DNA from: Undaria pinnatifida
Taxonomy: Eukaryota; Sar; Phaeophyceae; Laminariales; Alariaceae
Direction of reading: 5' to 3'
NCBI GenBank assembly: GCA_012845835.1
Contig: JABAKD010000023.1
Location: 8,826,840-8,890,839, forward strand
Length of the DNA: 64,000 bases
In this document: piece after piece, positions 10,965 through 20,482 of the stretch
Layout: each line of letters starts with the position of its first letter
Numbering within the stretch: the first letter of the stretch is position 1
Notes under the pieces: model-generated
Told to the model about the DNA's origin: nothing
The model's database searches: none
Seen by the model: only the letters and a program-made list of their open reading frames with translations
Program-made: the position numbers and the translations under genes

Positions 10965-13900
10965 CTACTCGTCAACAATTTCAAACGTGCCTGCTTCAAG
11001 CAAACCGAACACTTCACGCTTAGCCGCGTCCATGAACTGTGCGCCATGCTCACCGTCACGTGCCTCCCTGAACGTCTTTGGTACGCGGAGGTCCTTGGCG
11101 TGGCAGAGGGGCATGTCGGGCCGCAGGTGAGAGGGGCGCATCTCGCGAAGAGCTGCGTCGAAATCCTCCCGCGTGGCGAGTCGCGACACAAGGCCCAGCG
11201 GCACTCCCCGTCCCGACGGCTCAAGCGACCAATAGTTACCCCCGCTCCCCCCCCCGCCCGTGGTGTCGTATGGCGGCGCACCTTTGCTCTCCTCCACGCC
11301 CCCCGACCCCGCATGCTGCTTGCCTCCGCCCCCCAGCTCACCAGACCCGTGCCCCTGCAGGAGCATCCGTTTCGCGTTCAGGGCCCGCCGGTTGGCCAGC
11401 AGCGACAGCAGCACATCCTCCCCCGCATGAGATAGGAGTCCTACCCCGTGGTCGAACGACGTCGCCTCCGGCAGTGGCGTAGAGACCCCTTCTTCCGGCA
11501 CGCCCGAAAGCTGACGGCCCTCCGACCTGGTCCTTCCCGGCACGCGCTCGTCGCCCCTCTCGCCCAGCATCCTCGTTGCATGTGGGGTGAGCGGCGAAGA
11601 ATATCCTGCGGCGACCGGCGGCGGCTGCCTCTTTCTGTACGTCCGCGGGGCCGGTGTCGCCGCCGGTGATGGCGATGACGATGTCGTCGAGCCGGCGTCC
11701 TCGATGGAAGAGGGAGACCACTCCGGCATCGGCGAACATGCGGCAGGCGGTGTGAGAGCGCTGGGCGAGTGCGCAGGGGGCGGACCGGCAACAGCGGACG
11801 AAATAGCAGACGGTCCGGGCGGCGGCGAGGTGTGAGCGCTGGGTGAGTGCGCGGACGGCGGTGATGACGATCGCAGCGGTGGTGGCGGCCAGGTGGCTGC
11901 TGCAGGCGGTGTACCAGCAGTAGCAGGCGGGTCCGAGCAAGTGGTGTGAGCGCTGGGTGAGTGCGCGGACGCCGGACCGGCAGCGGCGGGCGGCATAGCA
12001 GTCGGTCCGGGTGGCGGCGAGGTGTGAGCGCTGGGTGAGTGCGCGGGCGGCGGACCGGCAGCGGAGGCCGGCATAGCAGTCGGTCCGGGTGGCGGCGAGA
12101 TGTGAGCGCTGGGTGAGTGCGCGGGCAGCGGACCGGCAGCGGCGGGCGGCATAGCAGTCGGTCCGGGCGGCGGCGAGGTGTGAGCGCTGGGTGAGTGCGC
12201 GGGCGGCGGACCGGCAGCGGAGGGCGGCATAGCAGTCGGTCCGGGTGGCGGCGAGGCGTGGGCGCTGGGTGAGTGCGCGGGCAGCGGACTGGCAGCGGCG
12301 GGCGGCGTCGAGGCAATCTCGAATGACACCCCCGGCGGCGTGGGCGGTGCTGGCGCGGAAGGGGCAGTACTGAACCCCCCCCCCCCCGACTGTGGCAGCG
12401 GCGCCCATGTAACGTTGCTAGAGTAGCATACGCGCCCTGTGTCATCCCTGAGTACCTTCACACAGCAGTCGGCATGGTTGTCGCCCGCGTTTAGAAAGTA
12501 GCACGGCACGGCCTTGTCGTCCAGCTTCGACCTCCTCTCCCGGTACATGAAACCGTACTGAAAAAACGGCACCACCAAGAAAGCACCCTTCTTGCCGATG
12601 AACAGCTCCTGCGGCGACGCGCGACCGGGATTTGAAGGGGAAGCAGCCTGGTTGAGCTTCTGCGCGGCATCCGTCGCCGATTCCGCCCAGAGCTTGTCCC
12701 CGCGAGCATCCAGGCCGCGAACACACGAGAACCCCCCCGGCCCCAAGCGTCGCTCCGCGGCGCGGCGAGATGCCATGGCAATTTTGTTGCAACGCTGGAT
12801 TGCATTCTCCACTACCCCATTGTATTGCTGCGCTCCGGGGGGGGAGTACTGCACGGCGATTCCCATGGTGGAGCAGAAGTCACGGAAGTCCTTGCTGGTC
12901 CAGAGTGAATCGCAGTCGCCACGGACACTCCGTATCCTCGTCCCCGCTTTGTGGGCTAGGTCGACGATACACCGCCGGAAGACGGCTACGGCGTCAGACT
13001 TGCGACGCAGGGCGTTGTTCGCGATGTAGCCCGTTGCAGCATCGACAGCATAGAACATGTAGTGGTTGCCGCCTATGGTGGTGGTGTATGGCCCGCACAT
13101 GTCGATATGTAGGAGATCGCCAGGCGCCTTCCCCGCTCGTCCCTCGCTTCGCTTCGGCACGCCCGCTCTCGTCCCCCTCGCCGATATACACGTAGTGCAG
13201 GGTTCCATCCGTCCGGTGAGGGTGATCCCTCGCTGCCGAGCAGATTCCCTCAAAATAGGTTTAGACAGGTGGCCGGCGCGGTCATGGAACACGTTAATAT
13301 CGACTCGCTTGCGATCGTTGCCAACGTGGAAAGGGTTTTTCACGGGGCCCAAAATGGCAAGTGCACACTCTTCACTTTTTCTATCCTGCATCATACGGTC
13401 GAAAATGTCCCATTCTACGGCATACGCCTCGGTCTTCTCGTCAGAAATGCTCTGGGGTCGATAAATCCATGCCGTACTTGAATCACACGGAGTGGGGTGG
13501 GATAAAGCAGTCTCAAGCTCAAGCTCCAACTCCATGGGAGAAGCCATCACAACGCTCGAAGGTTGTACGAGGTTGTTTTCACTAAGAGGAACCGTGGGGG
13601 ATATGCAGGCAGCAGATACGAATGCACTCTCACGCGAAACACCAACTGAACCAACTGCGCCAACTGGCATCGGTGGGTTGCAAGCGGAAGACTCGGGGGC
13701 ACTCTGATTCGCTACATCCACTGGCAACGGAGAAGGGGGTACTCGGGTGGCGTAGAGGGAGTCGTTCGCCGATCCCCGAATGAAGCGGAGCCTTCCCGCT
13801 TGTGTACCAGTGGGGTTTACAGAACAGGAGTTTTTATGAGCCACCTTCCAAATCGAGAAAAGGTTAAAGCCAAGCCACGGAGTATATATCACATCTTGCA

Positions 13901-15932
13901 CACACGCCACAACGTCCTCCGGGTTTCCGTGTTCGTCTAGTTGGTGAAACACTAAATTGACGTCCCCGATTGCCTCGACTCTAATCAACCCTGAATCTCC
14001 AATCTGTATGAATTGGTCTGTAGGGTAGCGAATGTTGTACATGCCCTCTTTATTGTTGGACATCATCGCACTAGCTCCCGAGTCCGCATCCCATTCCTCG
14101 CTACCATACGGCCTAGGTTGCCCCGGGGTACACCGAAGGGCGCTAGCAACACGTGTAATCAACGCTGGCTCAACACGTCCTACAACGCTACCACGCACCA
14201 CACCATCACGATCTACAGCAACAGAATCACCAGACTCAGACTTGCCTATTTGCACACTACGTGCGATGAAAAGCTGCAGAGGAGCTCCGCTGGCTTGAGC
14301 TGCGCCGGGAGCCGGAGAAGAGAGAGTTGCAGTAGCAGAGGTAGACGTGGCAGGAGGCGTGCCCTCTTGCTGTTCTTGGTGTTGTTGGTGCTGTTGCTGC
14401 TGGTCGGGAGTCCCCAACTCCGCTGTCGGTGGTGGTGGTGATGACCAGTGCCCCGCTGGTTCCCCCCACCCCGAGTATTCCATGTATTCGTTTTCGTAGG
14501 GATAATCGGCCGCAAATGCGTACCTCGGTGCGTTGGGGGATTTTCCAGGCGGTAAATTAGGCGCAAAATTCGGCGGCGAATTAGACGGGTAATTAGATGG
14601 TGGCACCTGTCCGAAGCCCTCGCCCCTGCCTCGGCCGCGCCCGCCGGAATGATGATGGCGGTCGTGACCACGTCCTCCGGGGAAGGTGTTAGCATATCCG
14701 CCAGGCCCGGGTCCGTGTCCTGGCGGCGGCGTTCTCTGCTGCTCCGGCGGGTGGCCCCGACTCCAACGCGCACCTGAGTCGTTGGGGTACGGTTGATGGT
14801 AGGTGTTCGCATACCCCCCAGCCCCGGGTCCGTGTCCTGGCGGCGGCGTTCTCTGCTGCTCCGGCGGGTGGCCCCGACTCCAACGCGCACCCGAGTCGTT
14901 TGAGTACGGTTGCTGTCGATATTTACCTTCCGCCCCGCGCCCTCCTCCGCGTCCGGCGTACGGCCTGAGTCCCCGCGACTGCAGGTATTCGTGGAAATCA
15001 CCGTAGTATCTGTCGAATTCTCGACGCATGGCGATGCATTCGGGGGTGTTGTGGCCTTGCCCCTCGCCGTGGAGCGCGCAGTAGGTGTACGTTCGTTCGC
15101 GCTCCCCATACCCCCGATCACCAGCATTCCTCCCACCTCGGTCGCCCCGACCTACGCCGGCTGCGGTCAGGGCATGCCTTGTCTCCTCTCTCTCTTCTCC
15201 TGATCTCCCATTGCGCTCCAGCTCGTGAACAGCTCTCCTGAGCAAATCTTCCATGGTACGACTCGAAAGATCGGGAAGGAGAAGCACGTGGTCACTACAG
15301 AGCTTAAAAGATGGTAGCATTCTACGGGCAATATGTTTGCACATAGATGCGTCTGGTCGCTTAGCTCCGTATGATTCCAGCTTCATCCTAATGGCCTTTG
15401 CCCTACCGTAAAATGACATGATGCTCTCTCCCTCCTTCTGCCTCAGTTCGTTCCATTCATCCTCTACTATCTCCCTTTCATGTTCACTCTTGACAGCGTA
15501 GTGAGACTCAAACACCCTCCACGCTTCTTGGGGTGACCCCGCAGCAAAAATCATTTCTTGGACTGGTTGGGCTGTGATTTTTGCAATAAGTTGTGACCAT
15601 AGCTTGAGCGACTTATCTACTCTCTCCTTCCCAAAGTAACTCCTGAGTCGTGACAGGTCTACATCCGGAACCCCCACTGGTATCGATTCTCCCCTCAATA
15701 CGTCCATCAACCCTTCAGCCGAGACCCAGGAAAGAACAGAACCACGGAAAACACGGAAAGCTGATCCAACACTTTGCCCGCTCTTAAACTTTCCAGACCA
15801 AGCAAGCATTTTATTTTTCTGACGAATTTCTATGGGTCTAGACTCGTACGTGCCTGCTGTTGGGGCGGTTGGCCCACTCTCGTTGGTCATCTGCAGTCCT
15901 TGGCGAAGGGCGTTGGCTAGGTCCGCGATCAT
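10965..15932 (-). CDS. copia Gag-protease-integrase polyprotein (long ORF)
   Basis: 1,655 codons, uninterrupted. Gag occupies the first 550 or so residues, with a zinc-knuckle variant of spacing C-X2-H-X5-H-X4-C (CALHGEGQGHNTPEC) near residues 285-300 and a duplicated proline/glycine-rich 39-aa unit. The aspartic protease active site is DADSGAS (near 14090). The integrase has an HHCC region (FHDRAGHL ... CTTC) and the DDE triad in HIDMCGP, RGDCDS and NGVVENA. A proline-rich 26-aa repeat block joins integrase to RT. The frame ends at TAG within EIVDE*QRID, one codon inside the expected pol frame. The gag frame is open for about 69 codons upstream of this ATG (to about 16139) without another ATG; the start at 15932 is the first methionine in frame. 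Confidence 0.9.
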   Translation of the reverse strand: MIADLANALRQGLQMTNESGPTAPTAGTYESRPIEIRQKNKMLAWSGKFKSGQSVGSAFRVFRGSVLSWVSAEGLMDVLRGESIPVGVPDVDLSRLRSYFGKERVDKSLKLWSQLIAKITAQPVQEMIFAAGSPQEAWRVFESHYAVKSEHEREIVEDEWNELRQKEGESIMSFYGRAKAIRMKLESYGAKRPDASMCKHIARRMLPSFKLCSDHVLLLPDLSSRTMEDLLRRAVHELERNGRSGEEREETRHALTAAGVGRGDRGGRNAGDRGYGERERTYTYCALHGEGQGHNTPECIAMRREFDRYYGDFHEYLQSRGLRPYAGRGGGRGAEGKYRQQPYSNDSGARWSRGHPPEQQRTPPPGHGPGAGGYANTYHQPYPNDSGARWSRGHPPEQQRTPPPGHGPGPGGYANTFPGGRGHDRHHHSGGRGRGRGEGFGQVPPSNYPSNSPPNFAPNLPPGKSPNAPRYAFAADYPYENEYMEYSGWGEPAGHWSSPPPPTAELGTPDQQQQHQQHQEQQEGTPPATSTSATATLSSPAPGAAQASGAPLQLFIARSVQIGKSESGDSVAVDRDGVVRGSVVGRVEPALITRVASALRCTPGQPRPYGSEEWDADSGASAMMSNNKEGMYNIRYPTDQFIQIGDSGLIRVEAIGDVNLVFHQLDEHGNPEDVVACVQDVIYTPWLGFNLFSIWKVAHKNSCSVNPTGTQAGRLRFIRGSANDSLYATRVPPSPLPVDVANQSAPESSACNPPMPVGAVGSVGVSRESAFVSAACISPTVPLSENNLVQPSSVVMASPMELELELETALSHPTPCDSSTAWIYRPQSISDEKTEAYAVEWDIFDRMMQDRKSEECALAILGPVKNPFHVGNDRKRVDINVFHDRAGHLSKPILRESARQRGITLTGRMEPCTTCISARGTRAGVPKRSEGRAGKAPGDLLHIDMCGPYTTTIGGNHYMFYAVDAATGYIANNALRRKSDAVAVFRRCIVDLAHKAGTRIRSVRGDCDSLWTSKDFRDFCSTMGIAVQYSPPGAQQYNGVVENAIQRCNKIAMASRRAAERRLGPGGFSCVRGLDARGDKLWAESATDAAQKLNQAASPSNPGRASPQELFIGKKGAFLVVPFFQYGFMYRERRSKLDDKAVPCYFLNAGDNHADCCVKVLRDDTGRVCYSSNVTWAPLPQSGGGGFSTAPSAPAPPTPPGVSFEIASTPPAAASPLPAHSPSAHASPPPGPTAMPPSAAGPPPAHSPSAHTSPPPGPTAMPPAAAGPLPAHSPSAHISPPPGPTAMPASAAGPPPAHSPSAHTSPPPGPTAMPPAAAGPASAHSPSAHTTCSDPPATAGTPPAAATWPPPPLRSSSPPSAHSPSAHTSPPPGPSAISSAVAGPPPAHSPSALTPPAACSPMPEWSPSSIEDAGSTTSSSPSPAATPAPRTYRKRQPPPVAAGYSSPLTPHATRMLGERGDERVPGRTRSEGRQLSGVPEEGVSTPLPEATSFDHGVGLLSHAGEDVLLSLLANRRALNAKRMLLQGHGSGELGGGGKQHAGSGGVEESKGAPPYDTTGGGGSGGNYWSLEPSGRGVPLGLVSRLATREDFDAALREMRPSHLRPDMPLCHAKDLRVPKTFREARDGEHGAQFMDAAKREVFGLLEAGTFEIVDE
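11740..12310 (-). repeat. 78-bp tandem repeats encoding a proline-rich hinge
   Basis: About six in-frame units of 78 bp (26 codons, consensus around PAHSPSAHTSPPPGPTAMP), some degenerate, lie between integrase and RT. Being a multiple of three, the array keeps all frames open, which creates long spurious ORFs in other frames. Confidence 0.9.
14690..14915 (-). repeat. Duplicated 117-bp unit in gag
   Basis: Two adjacent copies encode a 39-residue unit containing NDSGARWSRGHPPEQQRTPP. The units differ by a few substitutions. The length is a multiple of three, so the gag frame is kept. Confidence 0.9.
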
Positions 15933-15975
15933 GTTCGATGAAGTTGCTGATGGAGCTGCCGCTGCTGTTGTTTCA

Positions 15976-16110
15976 TAATGTTGTTCATTGGCGGGGAAGG
16001 ACTCGCGTCCGTCTCCTCCATGGTGTTGTGCATTGGCGGAGAAGGACTCGCGTCCGTCTCCTCCATGGTGTTGTGCATTGGCGGAGGAGGACTCGCGTCC
16101 CTCTCCCCCG
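15976..16110 (-). repeat. 45-bp tandem repeat at the gag 5' end
   Basis: Three units containing GGCGGAGAAGGACTCGCG. On the minus strand one frame reads MHNTMEETDASPSPP repeats and the gag frame reads ANAQHHGGDGRESFS repeats. It is unclear which, if either, is translated. Confidence 0.8.
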
Positions 16111-16232
16111 TTGCCTACTCCGCCGGGAGGGGTGCTCTACCTTTCCCCCGACGAAGGTCTTGTGTCGGTTCTCCTCATTGGCGCTTAGCAACGCACAACC
16201 CACTCGTTCGTTGAAGATCGTTGACGCTAGCG

Positions 16233-16737
16233 TGTGGAGTAGGTTGGTACGTGTGGCGCCCCGGTGGTGGTGTAGGTGGAGGAGAAAGGTGGCGTAATAG
16301 CCGGTGATCGGTAAACTACAAACTACTAACTAAGGCGGGTGTGATAACCCGATTTACCCGGTACGTGTGTGGTGAAGCGTGATAGCTCAGGTGTGATAAC
16401 CCGGAAATGGAACTCGGTGCTGTGGCGTGATAGCCGGGATGTAAATACACAGGCGTGGTAGCCGTGCAGTGGTGAAGGCGTGATAGCCCTTGCAATATAG
16501 ATGGGTCGTGGTAGCCCTTGGCGTGGTAGCCGTAGAAGAGACACAGAGAAGACACAAGGTAGAGGCAAATATAGAGTCGAAAATGGAGTGATATTATTCG
16601 TGCACATAAAAACCCACAACACAAAATCCCGTTGTGGAGATCCATCCCACACATATACGAAACCCCCAAAATTCTCCGATCCATCTTTTCGACGGATTCT
16701 TGTTAGCAATCTGACAATGGAGTGAGTACGTCCAACA
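16233..16737 (-). repeat. 5' LTR of the copia element
   Basis: 505 bp and apparently identical to 8725-9229. On the minus strand it starts TGTTGGACG and ends CTACTCCACA. The internal sequence that follows (CGCTAGCGTCAACG) does not match a standard initiator-tRNA primer site that I recognise. Confidence 0.95.
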
Positions 16738-17662
16738 TCTGTGCCGTCCTTCTTGCAATACCGGAAGTGGCCGATACACCGACGGTGTAACATGGGAAAC
16801 GGCCGCGCAAGAGGGACACAAGGAGGGTTCCAAAGGAGGAAATTCGAGGCTTCAAAACGATGGAGACCACCGGCTTCTTCAAGAGTGGATACCGGCTGCC
16901 GCAGGGGTAGAGACGAGCTGCTTCAGGGTGAAGAAAGGCGCACCACCGTGTCTATGGTATGCCTTGCATGGTGTCGTCCTCCTGTCTTCCGATCTCCGAG
17001 CTTTTGAATTTCAAACTGTTCGCGGGTTTTCATGTTCCGGTGTGGCTTTTTGATTATTGAGCAGACTGCTCAAAATATTCAAAAACGCCGAAAGGCCGCA
17101 CTACTACTGCTGTTGTTGGTGGGCTGCAAACAGGCTTTGCTGCGGGCCAGAGATGGGGCCGGTTGAGTCTTCCGCACCTGTGGCGTTGGCGTGGGTGAAG
17201 GACTCGTGGCGCGTTGCGTTTGTGTGTGGGCCACAGCGCGTCGGTCTCCAAAGAACGTGAGAAGAGCCTTCTGGTTTCGAAAATTGCTTGCTGGTTGCTG
17301 CGTGTTCGTAGCAAAGAGCTAAATTTGCGCCGCTTCGGGCACTCTTGATGACGCGTCAGCCTGTCTGCCGTGGGCAATGCCGCAGATCGTCCACCAGGAA
17401 CCTGGCAGCCTCTTCGGGAGGGTGCTTGGGTGTTGAGGATGCCTTCTGGTGTGTCCGGGATGCCCTGTGGAAGATGATGTGTGCCTCGAATGTTGGTGTC
17501 CTGGCTGGCTGGTCGATTGTTCATTTTTTTTATATGGGATTCTACTATGCTTTTTTTCCTCTCAAACTGGGCCATGACCCTACATTAACCAAGTTGATAT
17601 TTTCTCGATTTTTCTCCCCCCACAGCCGAAATTACGATTTAAAATCCTTGGTGCAAGTAGCT
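16738..17662 (-). repeat. Right arm of giant inverted repeat, outer part
   Basis: Reverse complement of about 1802-2668, resuming exactly after the copia target duplication. It has an extra 55-60 bp near 16885-16945 (around ATACCGGCTGCCGCAGGGG) absent from the left arm. The outer edge lies near CGATTTAAAATCC (17635) and GCAAGTAGC. Confidence 0.85.
17054..17575 (-). pseudogene. Coding-like stretch of unknown origin (right arm)
   Basis: A 173-codon open frame, counterpart of the broken frame at 1899-2424. It is basic and low in recognisable motifs (SRSLETDALWPTHKRN, VFEYFEQSAQ). No family was recognised. It could be an intact version of a transposon ORF or chance. Confidence 0.3.
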
Positions 17663-18508
17663 TATACATATGTGGTTGAAAAAAATATGTCTTAGTTGCC
17701 GCAAGTTACGTCAACCAATCACAGGGTGGTGGTTGGTGTATTTCGCAAAACGGAATATAAAACGCATACAGGAAGCGTCTCTTTGACCGAATGGCTCTGA
17801 CGCGCTGAAGGTGGTGCTCAAGGCCGAGTTTATGAGCCTTCCACCACAGATTGGGTCTTCTTGTGGCGATCGTGCATCCGTCGATTTTTGTTGCTGCCAC
17901 CTTGGATGCTCTACGGAGAAGGCGCATTGCTGCCGTAAGGCTTTTCAACTGTGCAAGCGGGGAAGCGTTTAAAAACACGCGCTACGCTGAGCCATCCCAC
18001 TGTACAAGGTACAGTGCAGCAGGTTCTAAAATATTCTTCTGAGCTCTCCTAGCTTGAGGGTATCTGTCAATATCTCACCATCACCCGAAACATTACGGCG
18101 ATAAAAGGCATTCGTTCGCGTGCTGCTCGACCGAGCAGTTGTATGTCTTAGCCCTTGCACAAAAGTGATCGTAAGAGAACCACAGTTCTTCTGTTGAAGA
18201 TATCAAACGTCACAATTTGTTTTTGGCTCAAAACATCCAACCCCCTACCCGTGGGATAACTCCGCTAATGATAATGCCTCTTTTTCCTAAGCCATTTCCG
18301 ATCGACCGGAGAGGTCTTCGACCTAGCAACTACCCGGTGTGGTTGAGTTTCTGAAAGTGGATTTCAGGGTCTATCTAATAGTACCTAGGCGCTACGGGAT
18401 AAGTCGTCGGGTTTGCGATATCGGTTATTCTTTTCCAGCCAAGGTTTGGGCTATTCATAGTTGTTGACGAGTGCCGACGTTACGGAGAACCATGCGTGAC
18501 TGGCGGGA
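17663..18508. other. Intergenic, no gene seen
   Basis: Nothing protein-like. The part at about 18000-18120 (GCAGGTTCTAAAATATTCTTCTGAGCTCTC through CATTCGTTCGC) is related to 54415-54530, so it is a dispersed repeat. Confidence 0.5.
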
Positions 18509-18763
18509 CGACGCGTGGTGCAAAAGAGGGGTGCACCGATTCTTTTCTGAGGCTCCTCAAAACTGGAATCTGAAGACCTCTCCCAAAACCAGAGTTGGAG
18601 AAAAACAAACTGGTACACCGGATGAAGCATCTCATGACCTTGGTACAGAGCGAGAATCCTGCAAAAATAATTGCTCACTTCCGACGATTTTGGGTTGAGG
18701 AGCAACGTCACTCAGAAAACAAAATAGCCAAAAAAAGGTACACCTCTATCGTTGGAATCGTCG
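18509..18763 (+). mobile_element. Family-A inverted-repeat element (MITE-like), copy 1
   Basis: Family consensus as read across copies: about 270-300 bp; left end GACGCGTGCTACGATAGAGG then TGCACC; right end AGTGCTACCTCTATCG then TAGCACGCGTC. The ends are therefore terminal inverted repeats of about 22-25 bp. Interior landmarks are GAGCTTAAGACCTCTCCC, CCTAGGTACACAACGAG, TTTCCGACGATTTTGGGTTA and GTCATTCAGAAACC. No coding capacity, so a non-autonomous DNA transposon is the likely nature. This copy has all landmarks, with decayed ends. Confidence 0.8.
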
Positions 18764-18802
18764 GGCTTTCGCCGGAGTGACATCCCTGTTTATTATATAA
18801 AA

Positions 18803-19740
18803 AAGAAAATACACTCCAGCTGTGAGATCGAAGATTTCGTCGAAACTCATCTTTGCAAGCTGTGTGTGATACTCCGATCGCGCGCATTACGAGTTGTGTG
18901 TCCTCATTAAGGATATAGGTCGGCGACTCCCCTTACAACTACAGTGTAGCTATCAGGGTCAACAGGATTATTTTAGTCAGTCTGTGCGCGGAACCTATAA
19001 AACCCGTTTCTGAGGGGGACAAAATCTGACAGCTGTGAAAGGAAAGGGGGGCCTGGTTTTGATCAAAAGCGAGCGGGTTTGGAGGGGGGCGGGGGGGGGG
19101 GGGGGAAGGGGCAATTTGTGCATGTAAGCTATAAATCCTTTCGAGGGGATAAATCTGACGGTTTCGGCACCAGTATATTATTGGGGGCGGGGGGGGGGGG
19201 GGGGGGGAGGCGTGGGGGGGGGGGGGGGGGGGGGGGGTTGGGTGGGGGGGGGGGAGGGGTGGCGGGGGGGGCAGCTCAATATGTGCCTGGAAACTTTACA
19301 TTATTTTGAGGGGATACATGTGACAGTTTTGGAAATAATACATCAGTTTATCATGTATATCCTGGGGTAAGTCGTACAATCAGTGAGTAAAGAGAGGGTG
19401 GAGTGTTCGAGGGGGTGGGGTTGGGATGGGTTGGGGGGGGAGGGTGGGGGGTGGGGGTGGGGGGGGAGGCGGGGGGGGGGGGGGGGGGGGGGAGGGCTTT
19501 AGGTGAGGGGTTTGTTATACGTGTGGTGCTAGGTCTAGGCGAAGGTGCGGGTGATGGGGAAGAAGGGGGCGTTCGAGGCGGGGCGAACACAGCGGCATGA
19601 ATGGCTCTCGAAAAATAATGAGGTGATATCCTGTGCGTGAAGGGTTTATTAATGTGGCGGATTTCGATATTTGGTGGGGCGTTTGAGTAAGGGAGAGCAA
19701 GAGGGGGGGGGGGGGAGATTTTTTAGGAGGTTTAGGTCAC
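18803..19740 (+). repeat. Family-B repeat with internal poly-G-spaced subrepeats
   Basis: It begins ACACTCCAGCTGTGAGATCG after an AT-rich stretch. It carries GGCGACTCCCCTTACAAC, then three diverged copies of a 50-bp unit with CTATAAA...GAGGGGGACAAAATCTGACAG at about 18990, 19125 and 19285, separated by long G tracts. The tail (GTGGTGCTAGGTCTAGGCG at 19525 onward) matches 39270 onward in another copy. No protein is encoded beyond the short antisense frame described in the findings. Confidence 0.8.
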
Positions 19741-19744
19741 AAAT

Positions 19745-19782
19745 AATATTCAAATACACTTCGGCTGTGAGATCAAAGATAT
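19745..19782 (+). repeat. Family-B start fragment
   Basis: AATACACTTCGGCTGTGAGATCAAAGA repeats the beginning of family B directly after the tail of the preceding copy. Confidence 0.6.
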
Positions 19783-20389
19783 GTGGTAGCTTGTTATTTT
19801 GTATTGGGCTTCAAAGTGGTACACGTAGACAATGTACCAGATAGTATAGTTCATCCGATTGTATTTCTGTCCAAGTTTTTCGTATCATTTTTTTTTTCGT
19901 GGGCGCGAACCTCGAACGAATCCGACACCTTGAATACTCCCACGTATTCGTGTATATACCAGTCGTGCATACCAGTTACTCACCCTCGAGCTTCTGTGTC
20001 CTACAGGCTACGTCGTGCATCATATGACTACGCAATGCACATTCACCACACACGGCGTTGCTGGTGAGATTCGATGGGATACCCGGTACTGCGATCTATC
20101 AGTACTTAGCGGCAAACAAAAGAAACTCTTATATCATCATTTGTTTTTGAGATGTTCACGAGAAGAGTCCCGGTACTGCCACCGTGACCCGCGTCCTCGT
20201 GGAACGACGAGCCTCAGAAACCGTATAGTAGGGTGCACAGTTCGGTTTCATAGCACGCGTCTACAAGGTGTCAGGACATACGCGCTTGGTAATATTTGCG
20301 ATCTCTGCAGTTTGCGGAACTTTGGAAGAATCTCGGTCGCACGCACAGACGACGAAAGGCTGCGGTATCACTAGGGGGGATTGACGATG
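19783..20389. other. Intergenic, no gene seen
   Basis: Short ORFs only, none resembling a protein. No repeat partner noticed. Confidence 0.4.
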
Positions 20390-20482
20390 TCATGGTGATG
20401 TTATGATGATGTTATGAAGATGTTTATGATGGTGTCATGATGATGCTATGATGATGCTATGATGATGTTATGATGATGCTAT
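20386..20482 (+). repeat. TGATGTTA/TGATGCTA minisatellite
   Basis: Degenerate tandem run of ATGATGATGTTATG-like units over about 95 bp. Confidence 0.85.

Larger units (their letters stand above)
8725..16737 (-). mobile_element. Complete Ty1/copia LTR retrotransposon, recent but pol-defective
   Basis: Two direct 505-bp LTRs (TGTGGAG...CCAACA on the plus strand), no difference found by eye, bound a 7-kb internal region. The 5-bp sequence TCTGT lies directly before 8725 and directly after 16737, a perfect target-site duplication. On the minus strand the order is gag, aspartic protease, integrase, RT, RNase H, which is the copia order. A polypurine tract abuts the inner edge of the 3' LTR. The element interrupts the right arm of the palindrome; the homologous site near 2668 in the left arm is empty. 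It carries nonsense codons, a frameshift and a damaged RT active site despite young-looking LTRs. Confidence 0.97.

Noticed and set aside
11338-12445. Long ORFs of 334 and 356 codons antisense or out of frame to copia pol
   Set aside because: They arise because the 78-bp repeat keeps all frames open. Their composition (Arg/Pro/His repeats) is a frame shadow of the hinge.
16738-17007. Palindrome ends considered as a second LTR pair of the copia element
   Set aside because: The copia LTRs and target duplication end exactly at 16737. The sequence beyond pairs in inverted orientation with 2400-2670, so it belongs to the palindrome arm.
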